Source of the DNA: Paramecium octaurelia
Lineage: Eukaryota; Ciliophora; Oligohymenophorea; Peniculida; Parameciidae
Reading direction: 5' to 3'
DNA: 64,000 nt
Assembly: GCA_905182995.1 (NCBI GenBank)
Contig: CAJJDP010000064.1
Location: 427,556 to 491,555, forward strand
Shown here: in pieces, positions 23,043 through 35,632 of the stretch
How the letters are laid out: each line of letters begins with the position of its first letter
Numbering within the stretch: the stretch's first letter is position 1
The notes under the pieces: model-generated
The model's database searches: none
What the model was told of the DNA's origin: nothing
Seen by the model: the letters and a program-made list of their open reading frames with translations, nothing else
Made by a program: the position numbers and the translations under genes

Positions 23043-24875
23043 TCAATAATTAAATTAACGGGGAATTCTTCTTTGGTTACCTCTTAATTGTATTGATTTA
23101 TTAACAGAAACTCTCTAATCGGCTTCTCTTTTGTCTTTATATTCTGAAATTTCATTTTAATTCTAATTCATAGTTTCAATAAATGGATTAAACTTAATTT
23201 TTCTAGAGTTTTTTTTTTTTTTATAATTTTTGTATTCTTTCTGATAATCATAAGTATCTGTTTCTCTTTAATTTTCATTACTCATTTCAACGTCAGAATT
23301 ATCTCTACTATCCATAGAATTATTTGTATAACTACTAGATTAGCTGTTTTCTATATTGTCACTATAGCTCGAATTAATAGATTTCTGATCTTTATTACCC
23401 CATTTTTCTTTATTATCTCCTTTATTCCATTTTTTATTATTATATTGATAATCTTAATCCTTATATTCTCTATTATTTCTATTACCCCTTCTGTTGCCTC
23501 TATTATCTTTATTATCCCTATAATTTCTAGGATCCCTGTTGCCCCTTCTATTATACATGTCATCTCTATTATCCCTTCTGTTGTCTCTCATATCTGAATT
23601 ATCGTTTCTGTTGTCTCTAATATCTCTTTAATCCCTTCTTTTGTCTCTATTATTCCAATTATCCACGTTATCCTAAATATTGCTGCTATCATTGCTTCTC
23701 AAACGATCCCAATCATTCCCGTTATCTTAATTATACCTGTTATCTTAATTCTGGTTATTATCGTCGCTTGACAAACAACCCCAATCCTATTTACTTTTGT
23801 CAACCTAATTTTAAATTTTATCTTAATTATCTCGATTATTGTCACCTCTCAAATGACCCCAATCATCCTTATTATCCTAATATTTGCTTTATTCGTCGCT
23901 TAACAAATCATCACAATTCTATTTAAGTCTATCATCATTATTATCACTGTCTTCCCTGTTATCCACTTTATCCCTGCCATCCTGATTGTCCCTATTGTTT
24001 TTTTTGTTTTTATTTTTGTGATTTTTCTAATTCATTGTTTAACTTTCAAGTGAATCAGAATTAACAGAATCTTCTTAGGAATACTAATTTGGGTTTTAAA
24101 GATTTCCGGAGGATTGCTTTGCTTCAAAGGTTTAACGATTTTATTAAAGTTGATTATCTTGATAGTTGATGGGCTCAATTTTTTAGGGTTTTTAACTATC
24201 ATTTGGTAATTTGGTTTATGGGTTAAAGCCAGGATTCTGATTAAGCCCTTGCAGATTTATTTCCTCAAAGCCATCTTCATCAGGTCGATGATAATTATTA
24301 AAGTTCTGAGAATATTTGTGATGATCTTTATCTACAAACTCTCTATTATTATTGAAGAAACCTTAATTTTACTACTGAATTTAAAAAGTTAATAAATGAT
24401 TTTAACAATCTCTTTATTATGGAATCTATGTTGGTATCTAAAAATTCATTTCTTACCCATAAATATCTTTATGTTTTAATACAAATTCTTTAATTTAAAT
24501 TCTAAACACTTCTACAATGCTATTTTTTCCATCATATTCTATCCTATCAACTTAAACATCATCTTGATTATAGCCCTAATCTGAATAATTTTCTTTGTAT
24601 TATGGATATTATTAAATTGCATAGAGAGCCTAATAGAGTTCACTTAACGAAAGATTTTAATATTAAGCTCTCTAATCAAATAAAAATGTTTAACATCCCG
24701 GATTAGCAATTTCTTCTTATGTTGGATAGAAAGTAAGTTTTATTATAATGGATGAAACTTTCTTTCGTATAAATAAGTCGACAAGTCCTTCTTCAAGTGG
24801 TTCATAATGATAAAATTTCTCAATAGTTTTAATGCTAATAATCTAAAATTAAGAGTATGGCATTTTATACTTCAT
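23043..24875 (-). CDS. Asn/Asp/Arg-rich low-complexity protein, 610 aa
   Basis: Single exon of 1,833 bases from ATG 24875-24873 to stop 23045-23043. The first 150 residues are of mixed composition (FYHYEPLEEGLVDLFI, VFRIQIKEFVLKH) and may fold. From about residue 250 the protein is dominated by RDN, RGN and DN units with recurring DWG, DWD and WNN tryptophans and LRSND or LSSDD blocks, ending in a Lys-rich stretch. No known domain is recognised. The composition suggests a disordered, possibly RNA-associated or condensate-forming protein; that is inference. Confidence 0.72.
23455..24010. repeat. degenerate short tandem repeat encoding RDN/RGN units
   Basis: On the plus strand the pattern is imperfect copies of TTATC or TTGTC with CCT, TCT and ATT spacers. 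On the minus strand they encode the NRDN-type repeats of the 23043-24875 protein. The period is mostly 9-18 bases and copies are diverged. Confidence 0.7.
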
Positions 24876-25361
24876 AAAGTGTGGGATATTTTTACTTGAT
24901 AATTTTAGATATCAATAAAGCATTTTCACTTGTTTTATGATAAGAAAATAAATAAATGGAAGTAAATTCTAAATTCATTTGATTTGATACTTTGTATTTC
25001 TAACAAGTACATAACTTAATCAATTAAATTACTTATTTCATTTAGTTCATGTAAGACATTTTAGGCGAAGGGGATTTTAAGACTCCTTTTGAGATATTTT
25101 GATTTTGTTGCCATAAAGTGATTAAAATTTATATGAAAAATTATTAGAATTAGAATTCTAAAAAAGAATGATATTCATAGTTTATTTATATCATCAGGAT
25201 TAATTTCAAGGATGCTCTCTTTTTAAATTGCACTTTAGTGTAGTCATTATAAATTTGCAATTTGAAAATTCAATGTTTGAGACTAAGTGATGAATTAAAT
25301 TGCTATATATTTATTTTGTTAAGAGTTATTAAGTTGAGAAATTATAATATAATTTATTTTT
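24876..25361. other. intergenic between divergent genes
   Basis: About 490 AT-rich bases separating the minus-strand low-complexity gene and the plus-strand Aurora gene. It presumably holds both promoters. Nothing else is seen. Confidence 0.6.
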
Positions 25362-26673
<1,312 letters not shown>

Positions 26674-26763
26674 TTAAATATCATTTTTTTAAAGCATTTA
26701 TTTTTTGTACTATAGTTAGTTAATTTAATCAAATATTGTTATATATATTTATTAGAAATTGTA

Positions 26764-27183
26764 ATGATAGATTAGTAAACAATAACACTGGATTAAATAT
26801 ATGGATGCAATTTCAAAAGGGTGCCACTTCTCTATGGGGAAATGGAAGGAACGAATCCTTTCCCAATTAATGAATTGGATGAAGATTTGGATTCTGATAA
26901 ATAATAATAAAACTAGCATAAAATAATCTCCCCACTCTAATTAAAGAGCTAATTAAAACCTCTGATATAAACTAGAAAAAGAAGGCAAACTGTTCATAAG
27001 TCACCTGTAAATAAATCTCAATTTGAAAACCATATTGGGTTTCGAAATTCATTTTATAAAAGCAATAATAAGGTGAATCTGGCATCAAGATAGCGAGTTG
27101 AGGAATTGAAGAATTAAGAGATTTTGATGTTTACAAAATATGTGCAAAGATTCTAATTGTAAAAGTAAGCACTTTGGAATTGA
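26764..27183 (+). CDS. hypothetical protein, 139 aa
   Basis: ATG 26764-26766 (MIDQQTITLDQIYGCN) to TGA 27181-27183 with no intron needed. The product is basic and hydrophilic, with RKRRQTVHKSPVNKSQ in the middle and a helical end (RQRVEELKNQEILMFTKYV). The last codons contain a potential 28-base intron (27165-27192) that would change the C-terminus, so the 3' end is uncertain. No domain recognised. Confidence 0.5.
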
Positions 27184-27400
27184 CTTGATTAGGCTGATTT
27201 ATAGTTTGAAAAGACATCTAATTTTTGTAATTTAATAATTATTATTAATCATAAAATTATAGATAACAGCTCAATTTTATATATTGATTTCTCTCTATTA
27301 TACTGCTAATATTTATCCTGCATTTTATTTTGATAAATAATTAGAATTATATAATGATGAATTATTGAAGAATCTTATAAAATAATATATAAAAATAATC

Positions 27401-27857
27401 ATGGATTAAGAAATATTTATCAAATAGCCACTGGATGACGAAAAAATAGATCAATCTGATTAGTAAGGAGATGTTTAAATTTTTATAGATAATCTTAGTT
27501 AATGTAAAATGAAGAATCACTAGAACATTTGGTCAACTCACTAATTCAAAATTAATAGCCAGATGTGGATGATTAATTTAAGTAATAAATTGGAAAGCGC
27601 AGAATTAACGACTAAAGGTATATTTATCAACAATATCAAATAATGCCATCAGATTTACATTCCAAGAAGATAAGCGTATCTTGGAATTAGTTTAATAGGT
27701 TGGTCCCAATTTTAACAAAATAGTCAAATAGTTTCCAGGGAAAACAATGAATATGATAAAAAATAGGTATTATAAAAAGCTGCGATACATTAAAGAAGAT
27801 CTTCAAAATGATCAAGAATAAGTGAAGAAGCATTCTAAATCGAAAAAAGCCAATTGA
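27401..27857 (+). CDS. SANT/Myb-domain protein, 131 aa
   Basis: ATG 27401-27403 to TGA 27855-27857; introns 27473-27498 (26) and 27618-27652 (35, ending CAG, one of the longest here); exon sum 396. After an acidic N-terminal half comes KRRINDQRFTFQEDKRILEL, then VGPNFNKIVKQFPGKT and IKNRYYKKLRYIKEDL. The spacing of the large hydrophobics and the NRYYKKLR end fit a SANT/Myb repeat. A DNA- or histone-binding role in transcription or chromatin is inferred. Myb is normally Trp-rich; here Phe replaces the first two Trp. Confidence 0.75.
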
Positions 27858-27994
27858 TTTTTTGATTTATTTATAGACTAACTATGCCACTTTTGTTTTG
27901 TTTTGTAAAGGCCATGCTTTTAATAATATTTTATTCATATACAATGTTTTATTATTTTTATTAATTAAAATATTTATATTAACAATTTACTTCT

Positions 27995-28335
27995 ATGTAA
28001 TCATAAAAGAGAGGATAACAACATAAACAAGGATATCAAGCAGATTTAAATAAATATTTTGGAAAGAGATTAAAAATTAAGTTGAATGCAAAACGAACAA
28101 TTATTGGTACAGTAATTGGGTAAAATCGATTCTTATTAAAATTAGATTTGATATTTTCATGAATCTAGTGCTTGATCATTGCAAAGAGTTGATTCCAGGA
28201 TAAGGAGCAGAAAATAAAGATAATCTGTATCCAGGCTTTTCAAATGTCACAGATCAACTAGTAGATATTGGTTAAGCAATTGTGAGAGGTAATTCAATAA
28301 TCATGTGGGAATGTTTGGATAAAGTTAAAGACTGA
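27995..28335 (+). CDS. SNRPG: small nuclear ribonucleoprotein Sm-G
   Basis: ATG 27995-27997 to TGA 28333-28335 with a 26-base intron (28120-28145); 104 aa. The Sm1 motif is visible as KYFGKRLKIKLNAKRTIIG, then FDIFMNLVLDHCKEL, and Sm2 as IGQAIVRGNSIIMWECLD. VIRGNSI-type Sm2 with a short spacer is characteristic of Sm-G and LSM7. Between Sm1 and Sm2 there is an extra loop of about 20 residues, longer than in human Sm-G. The protein would be one of the seven Sm ring subunits of spliceosomal snRNPs, which must process the tiny introns seen across this window. Confidence 0.9.
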
Positions 28336-28683
28336 CTTGAATATATAAACAATACAATGAATATGAATTAATCGATTGATTTATTTAATCATCTCTATGA
28401 TTGTGACCAATGGATTTATAAAAAATTAAAATATTTCCAATCTTTCATTCTTCAAAAATTATTATTTCTGTTCTATTAGAAATATTGTTATTAAAATGTA
28501 GTATGTAGTGAAATAAATTAAGGAAGATATTAATGAACAAATTATTCTTACTTTACAAATCATATTTATGATTATAAGCATTAATTTCAAATATATCTTA
28601 ATAAAATATATTGGTTTGATGCATCAATCAGTTGTCACACTCCTTATTAAACAGTTCAACTAAAACAATAAATTAAATTAGAA
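28336..28683. other. intergenic, nothing recognised
   Basis: AT-rich. A frame from ATG 28498 stays open for about 70 codons but is almost entirely Ile, Leu, Lys and Gln, as expected from composition alone. Confidence 0.55.
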
Positions 28684-29262
28684 ATGTTTTTTGTAATAAT
28701 TAAGAATACCTTTTATTTCTATATTTTGATACACTCTATATTTTCTTTGTTGAGTTTATTGATATGTTTGGACAATGATATAGATCACTTTGAAATTTAA
28801 TGCCCAAGAGTAAATATATATTTTATTTTAGTTGAGCAATTCAATAAAAGAAGTCATCGCAGGGATATTCAAACCATTTTTACCTGAAGTTATTGAATTT
28901 TTAGTTGGCAAAATATTGATGCAAGATTTACGGATAGTGAATGCTCTTATATTTTCAGGAATTTTGGAAGTGGTCTTAGCAATATTAGGAGCATTGTAAT
29001 ATCGCATTTAATTTTAAGTTACTATATTATGGTTGAAACACCAAAGCCTATCTAAAAGAGCATGAGATTAATAGCAAAGTTGTTTTTCTTTATTGGAATA
29101 ATATTATGGGTAGCCATCTATTGTAGTGGAATTGGATTAAGGAAATTACTTGAGATAGTGCACATAGTTTATTAAAATCCATAGAACGTAGAGAATTATA
29201 CAAATGATTTATCAGACTTTATACAAAAGAGACAGGAAGAAATTCTGGAGTATTATTTCTGA
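28684..29262 (+). CDS. membrane protein with signal-like N-terminus, 177 aa
   Basis: ATG 28684-28686 to TGA 29260-29262 with introns 28810-28831 (22) and 28996-29018 (23); exon sum 534. A hydrophobic N-terminus (FYFYILIHSIFSLLSLLI) suggests a signal peptide or anchor. Two further helices are visible: ALIFSGILEVVLAILGAL and LFFFIGIILWVAIYCSG. The C-terminus is charged (DLSDFIQKRQEEILEYYF). The family is not recognised. Confidence 0.7.
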
Positions 29263-30007
29263 TTGCATAATCATATTCTAAATTAGATTACATGAATAGT
29301 TAAATAAAGATATAAAGTTTTATGCCTTTTAAATATTATTGTCATTATTTCTGTAGGAAATATGATGAGTTTATTATCTTACATTCAATTACTTATTTAA
29401 AATCCCATTAAATCCGTACTAAGAATCAAATATTATTAACGTTATTAGGTGATTTTAATTTCTAAAGATTTCCCATAAGGAGTAAGTTATGAATGTATTT
29501 GTTTTTAAGAATTGAACAGTTCTATAAATATAATAATTCCTAGTATGTATAAATAATAAAAATAAGTTTATTAATTATGGACTTCTATTTTAAATAGATT
29601 TCTATTCATATATTTATGTAAATAGAGATAGATGGTTTATATGTTTAAGATAGCAACTATTATTTGTTAAAAATATCTTCTAAAGAATAAAAATATCCAA
29701 ATTATTTTCTTAGTGTTTGAGCGAACTTTTCATGAAAATATTAATTATTTATTCCATAAAGATGATATTGAATCAATTGTAATTAAGATATTTGTAGGAT
29801 AAAAGTAATTTATTTAGATAGTATAGTAATTTTATATTCTAAGCATTCAAAATGATTTAACCTAGAAAGATTTTAATTGATTAAGATCTATGAAGAATCT
29901 AATGTATTGAAATATCTACATTATATTTTAAATTGTATATATTTATAATAGCATGTATTTCTAAACATAAATTTAATTTTATATAATTTACATATATATG
30001 AATTAAT
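29263..30007. other. intergenic, nothing recognised
   Basis: About 745 bases, among the longest empty stretches here, between convergent genes. TGA is frequent in all frames and no repeat is apparent. Confidence 0.6.
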
Positions 30008-30409
30008 TCAATTTTGCCTAATTTATGTATACTTGGTGTTTTGATATTATTTACCCTCTCCTTCTAGATTAAATACATTGCTTAAATTGATGCTTTCATT
30101 AACTTCACCAGGATTATAATTGTCATTATTATCATTTTTTTTTTCAGGCTCTTCTTCAATTACAAAAAATTCCTTCTTAGTCATAGATGTATCCATTCTA
30201 TTTTACAATTTTTCATCATCCTAAATTTACTCAGATTTAGGAACATCTTTGAAATTTTTGGAATTATTTTAATATTTAGGTTACTATTTCTGATTTCTCC
30301 TACATAATCTATATACAATAATCATTATTATTAAAATTCCAAAGATTACTCCAAAAATGAGAATCCATTCAGTTGTAGAATCAAGTTCAACAAGTAATCT
30401 TGAAACCAT
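30008..30409 (-). CDS. single-pass membrane protein, 133 aa
   Basis: ATG 30409-30407, stop 30010-30008, intronless (402 bases). After 15 residues there is one long hydrophobic helix, WILIFGVIFGILIIMIIVY, followed by a basic stop-transfer patch (RLCRRNQK) and a polar, acidic cytosolic tail of about 95 residues (EFFVIEEEPEKKNDNNDN). Topology with a short outside N-terminus and long inside tail is inferred from the positive patch. No family recognised. Confidence 0.75.
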
Positions 30410-30469
30410 TGTACTATGAGTTTTTAATTTAAATAAACAATAAATATAAATCTATAATGACTAACATTG

Positions 30470-32098
30470 TCATAATTTTTACAATTATCTCCATTTGTGA
30501 GTTACCCTATCCAAGATCTTTTTCCAGTCTTCCTTTTATTATTTTTCAGCCAATATTTACTAAAATTCGATTTCTGTAATTTTAACAATATTTTTATGAA
30601 TAATTTATTAATCTAATAACAATTCAATTGCTATTAGTGAAGCATAGCTACAAATTATTGAAAATATCATACTGATTATCCTCAGCAGCCTTCTTTTTTA
30701 AATCATCAAAACTATCACCTATAATTTTGATAATTTTATTGGTTAAGTTTTCCTCTAATTTATTTCTTTCAACATCATTGATCTCTGCATCAAATTGAGT
30801 TGAATCTTTCATAAGAGCATCCTTGCAATTTGCAAAAAAGATCTTATAATATTCTTATTCATTTTTTGTATAATTCAATATATTCCATTTTGTTCCTTTA
30901 ATCAACATGTCCTCGCCAGAATCACACGTTTCTTCAATCAATTAAACCAAGAGACTACTATAAGCCACCACAAGTCTTGATAATTAGAGAACGCATTCTT
31001 CAATGGATTAATCTGACCTTAATATTCTTTTTAATTGATCCAATTTTTGATATAATTCTAAATTCACAAAATGACGAAAGGCTATATCCTATTTCATTTA
31101 TTATAAAAAGACCAATTGTTTACACAATTAATCTCCTGTCATCTTTTATGATTGTTTTTACATCCAACTAAGATTTTAATCGTTGTACAATTTCTGTAAG
31201 GTAGGATTATTAGAGACCAAGCCTTTTTCCATACTTTCAAACATTTGAAATACTTAATCCCATTAAATCCTTTCAGATTCTTCCACTATTAAGGCTTTGG
31301 TTAAAAATTCTCTTGTAAATTCTGTAATGCCATTATGCTTAAAGACTAAAGGCTTCATTAAAATATTTTTTAATAAATCTTGTTCATCTCTTCCTTTCCA
31401 AGGAACATCATGAAATACCATTTCGTAAAAGATGACTCCTATAGACCATATGTCGCATTTTGTAGAATAGGTTTTTCTCTATAGAATTTGAGGAGCCATA
31501 TATAAAGGAGATCCAACGCAAGATCTCAGCAATTAAGAAGTATAATTATCAACGTATTTCGCAAATCCAAAATCTGAAAATACATCGAATGAAATTGATA
31601 CCTGCTATTTTGACAATACCTTCATGGTTAAGGATATTGGCAGGTTTTAAATCCCTGTGAATCACTCCTTACTTAACTAGTTCTTTGAATCCATTTATGA
31701 TTTATAACATAATTCCTTAAGTCTATTCAAATAGTGGATAAATATTGTGATACTTCTTGTTCTGATATTCTTTTTTTTTAGATGAACTCTTTCAAATCCC
31801 CATCTTTGCATAGTTCTGTTATTATATATAAGGATCTTTGAGTTGTAATGAGATCAATAAATCTAACAATATTAGGATGATTGAATTTCTTGAGTATCTC
31901 AATTTCACTGACAATTTAGTTCCTTAAATAAGTATCCCTTTCAAAAAGTGCTAAATCCATTTTCTTGATGGCAACTATTTCATTTGATTTGATATCTTAT
32001 CCTTAGAACACTTTGCCATAAGCTCCTTCTCCCAAGCAGTGTCTCTCATTGTACTAGTATTAACCGATCTATTTAACACTCCTATTCATTTGACTCAT
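30470..32098 (-). CDS. ULK/ATG1-like Ser/Thr protein kinase, 513 aa
   Basis: ATG 32098-32096, stop 30472-30470; introns 31723-31753 (31), 31574-31601 (28) and 30533-30560 (28); exon sum 1,542. Kinase motifs are GEGAYGKVFQG, VAIKKMD, HRDLKPANIL, ADFGFAKYV, GSPLYMAPQIL and CDIWSIGVIFYEM. LKPANIL, DFGFAK and GSPLYMAPQ are typical of ULK/ATG1 and related kinases. A helical region of about 230 residues follows the kinase domain, where ATG1/ULK proteins carry their regulatory tail, but it is too diverged to name. A role in autophagy or ciliary ULK functions is possible and not shown. Confidence 0.85.
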
Positions 32099-32374
32099 AA
32101 AAGGATATATTAAGTATATTATAATATATAATTATATTATGCTTATATAAAATTATATTCACATTTTATGTTTGAACGTGGAAAATACCTAAATTGATTT
32201 ATTACATTTAAATGTAAATTTTCCATATAAATATGATTATCTATATCAGTTTCCATAAAATAATACGCATAATTTGATTATAGAGTGACATCGGTGTTTA
32301 TTTATGACGGATTACTTTTAATTTATAATTGAGAATTGATAGTAAAGATAAGCATAAATATTTTTTAAAATATT

Positions 32375-33477
32375 ATGAACAATATCGATTAATTCTTCAT
32401 TACCCATATATAATAGTTTGTTCCATCTTGGAGTCATCTTTAGAGTGATGATTTGAGAATTACTAAGACAATAGGAATAACAAATAAGACTTACATTATT
32501 GAGGCAGATGCTACTCCAAGCAAAATAATCTTTCGTCATTTTGGTGAGGTTGGAGTTGGATTATTTTTGAACAGAGAATAAGAATTGCATATAGCAAGAC
32601 AAGTAGCTAAATGTAAAATGGGTCCTCATTTTTATGGTCACACTTAACATGTAACAACTAATTTAATAATAAAAGGTTCGTTTGGAAGAATACATTGAGA
32701 ATGAGGTCATGAGTCAGGAGTCAATGAAAGATCCTGAAACTTACACATAAGTGGCTTAGACTTTGTGCAAGTTTCATCAGATAGACGTGTCTAATCAAAT
32801 GAATGACAGAACACCTTTGTTTGAAAAAAACTTGGAAGAAAATTCAGATTTCTTATAGTAAGTAAGAGAGAAGGTTTGTTCCAACTTATTCTCTGAAGAG
32901 GAGAAGTCTATTCTATCTAACATGGCTCATTGGTTCTAGGAAGAGGAAGTTAAATTTTTGCAATCAATTTTACCAAAAGATGACATAGTATTTTCCCACA
33001 ACGATCTCTTAGCAAATAATATCTTAATGATTCCTCCTGTAATTATACATTCTTATCATCAATTAGAATTTCGATAAGGTGATGTTCATCGATTTTGAGT
33101 ATTCCTCCTATAACTTCAGAGGATTTGACATAGCCAATTACTTCAATGAATCACAATTTAGTTATCTAAACCCAAATCCACCTTACTTTTATATAGAAGA
33201 AGGGATGATTGATGAGGAGATCTTGAAGGACTTTGTCAAAGTTTACATTGAGAAGTCAGGATTAGATTTAGACTATCAAAATTTACTACACCAAGTCTAT
33301 ATTGGGTAGTTATTCTCACATTTCTTTTGGGCGTAATGAATTAATTTTATAATTTGTAGAGCATGGGGTATCATCATGGCTAAATCAAATGATATTGTTT
33401 TTGATTATCTTTCTTTTGTCGAAGTTAGATATCATAAATATTACTAACTAAAGAAGCATCTTTTTGGAAAAAAATGA
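32375..33477 (+). CDS. choline/ethanolamine kinase, 340 aa
   Basis: ATG 32375-32377 to TGA 33475-33477; introns 32651-32675, 33039-33066 and 33333-33359; exon sum 1,023. Family motifs are visible in order: ITNKTYIIE (nucleotide loop), FRHFGEVGVG, the catalytic Brenner-type FSHNDLLANNIL, and the metal-binding FIDFEYSSYNFRGFDIANYF. The C-terminus ends SHFFWAAWGIIMAKSND as in eukaryotic choline kinases. It phosphorylates choline or ethanolamine with ATP in the first step of the Kennedy pathway. Ciliates are rich in ethanolamine lipids, but the substrate cannot be read from sequence. Confidence 0.93.
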
Positions 33478-33675
33478 TCAAAATAATAATAAATGTTTTA
33501 TTAGTATATATAAATTTAATGGTCTATTTAAACTTGTTCAATTATTACAATTGTTCAAATTTACATAAATTTAATACTCAAAATTTACAAAAATCAAAAT
33601 TAAAGAATCACTTCAGATTACTTGGTCTAAACTATGTAAAGTATGAAATTGACATTTTATATCATTAAATTAAAT

Positions 33676-35631
33676 ATGAGTAAAATTAAAGTGTTGAGTG
33701 TCACAGGCAATCCTGACTTAATACATTTCAGAACTCTTCAGAAGACTGAAAGAAAAAAGACATATGAGATTTAAGAAATGCATGAGGTATAGACTTTTTT
33801 CAATATACTATCAGTCAGAATATGATCATGAAATGAAAATTCTCAAAAGAGATGCCTCCCTAAGAATCTAACTAAAAAGATTGCAACCACTATCAAACCA
33901 AGAGCCCTTTACAATTGATGATTCATTTACTTCCAAAACTGTTAAAAGGTGGACATAATTTATAGTAATTTAGGCCATTGTTGTTAATTCAAAATGGTAC
34001 TCCAATGGTGCATTCCAATAGACGTACCAAATTTACTCAAAGTTTAATTAACTAAGCATATGAATCCTAGTTATCTTTTTTTAATTCAAGAAAGAACAGT
34101 ATATACTACGATATTTATATAGCTTATGTATAAATGATCCTATCAATTGACGAATAACTCTATCCAATAATAATTGAATTGTATACAGAATATGCCCCCA
34201 AAGCATGCGAAAATTTTGTAAAGTTTTGCGAAGGAGTCACAATAGATGGAGATTATTATACATATAAAAATACTAAATTTCAGAAATTTAAACCAAATGG
34301 TATGTACATTTTAAACTTTAGGATTCTTATAAGGTGGATAATTTGCAAAGAAAGTGTCTATATATGGAGATTACTTTGAAGATGAATCCTACGCGCTATA
34401 ACATGATTGTGAAGGTATCATAGGATAAGTAAACGATGGATTTCAACATACAAATCATTCCTAGTTTTACGTTACACTATCCCCAATGAGCTACTTTAAC
34501 TTTAAAAGAGTTGCATTTGGGAAGGTCATAAGAGGAATGAAACAGTTTTCAAAAATTTTAAAAAAAGATTAAATATCTCCCAACATCATTATTCAGGAAT
34601 GTGGACGTTATGACTAATAAGCGTAAATACGAATGAAGTTAGAGAAATTCTCTGAAGATTTTGCAAGTGTGTTACCTTAAAATGCTGAATCATTCAATAA
34701 GTTTATTGATGCTGAACAGGAGAAACACAGTGAAGCCCAAGGAGATTTTACTAAATTAATAAAGTTTTTAGTTGAATAAATGAAATAGATTTCGAAATTT
34801 GCATATTCGTTAACTGCAATAAAGAAAGCTATATAATAATTGAACGAGTAATTTCAAAAGAATCAATTATGTTTGATGTTATACATCTTAGACAATCAAT
34901 AAGTCCTATTCGCTGATAATTAATAGGGAAAATATCTAGTAGTATTTAGGGCAATAGAGGGTACTGATTCATGTAGAGCATCGGCATTTATTGTATTTAA
35001 AAAATAAACAACGATGTTCAAGAATGTGAATTTAAATGATCTGAAATAGAGTGGAGAATAAGTGGTGGGAATATGTTATTGTGTCTATGGAACAACAACT
35101 CAATTGGTCTTTGGAACTGGTTATAATTTGAGTATGTTCACACTTTAGAATAATGAATTCAAATTATAATAAAAAGAGTATGTAGATGATTTGATAATGA
35201 TAGACTATAAATCCCCAAAACTGAAACATTTTATTGTTCAGATATCAAGGATGATTTTATATAATAGAAAATCATTTCTAGTTTACCCACTAATAACATG
35301 AGGTACACAAATAGTATCTTTACAACCTTACATCGTGTAGTAAGACTTGGAGGTCTGGCTATGTATAAGGATGTGACAATTTTCGAGGCAATGATTTGTG
35401 CATTCACTTTAGCAAGATCATGGGGCTGGTCATTTTGTGCAGGAACAAGTACATAATCTATTGCTAATTAGCTACATTCAATTAAATAAAGGTCAAAAAT
35501 GTTAACCAATTAACTTATCTTTATTTAGGTTAATAGAAATGGGTCTAGAGAATAGAGAATCATTTTTTATCGATAGTATGAGCAATTAATAATTTGTGAA
35601 GAATGTGTAATTATAATAATTTAGTATATGA
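33676..35631 (+). CDS. cyclophilin-like domain fused to degenerate FBPase-like domain, 606 aa
   Basis: ATG 33676-33678 to TGA 35629-35631; introns 33787-33814, 33949-33973, 34300-34321, 35236-35267 and 35501-35528; exon sum 1,821. Residues about 125-290 form a cyclophilin fold: YYDIYIAY, IIIELYTEYAPKACENFVKF, FLQGGQF, TNHSQFYVTLS, RVAFGKVIRGM. From about 300, fructose-1,6-bisphosphatase features appear: SEAQGDFTKLIKFL, GKYLVVFRAIEGTDS, VGICYCVYGTTTQLVFGTG, TLHRVVRLGGLAMY. The metal-binding DPLDGSSN motif is replaced by RAIEGTDS, so catalysis is doubtful. The cyclophilin catalytic Arg position reads KFQKF. It probably acts as a scaffold or regulator. Confidence 0.82.
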
Positions 35632-35632
35632 A

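Noticed and set aside
23455..24010. Possible CRISPR-like or satellite array
   Set aside because: The repeats are short, diverged, without unique spacers, and lie inside an intact reading frame, so they are protein-coding low complexity.
28498..28680. Open frame starting MQYVVKQIKEDINEQ between Sm-G and the next membrane gene
   Set aside because: Almost only Ile, Leu, Lys, Asn and Gln codons, as expected from AT-rich noise, with no neighbouring exon that fits.
33474..33668. 64-aa ORF between choline kinase and the cyclophilin fusion
   Set aside because: It begins inside the last codons of the choline kinase and is AT-driven intergenic sequence.
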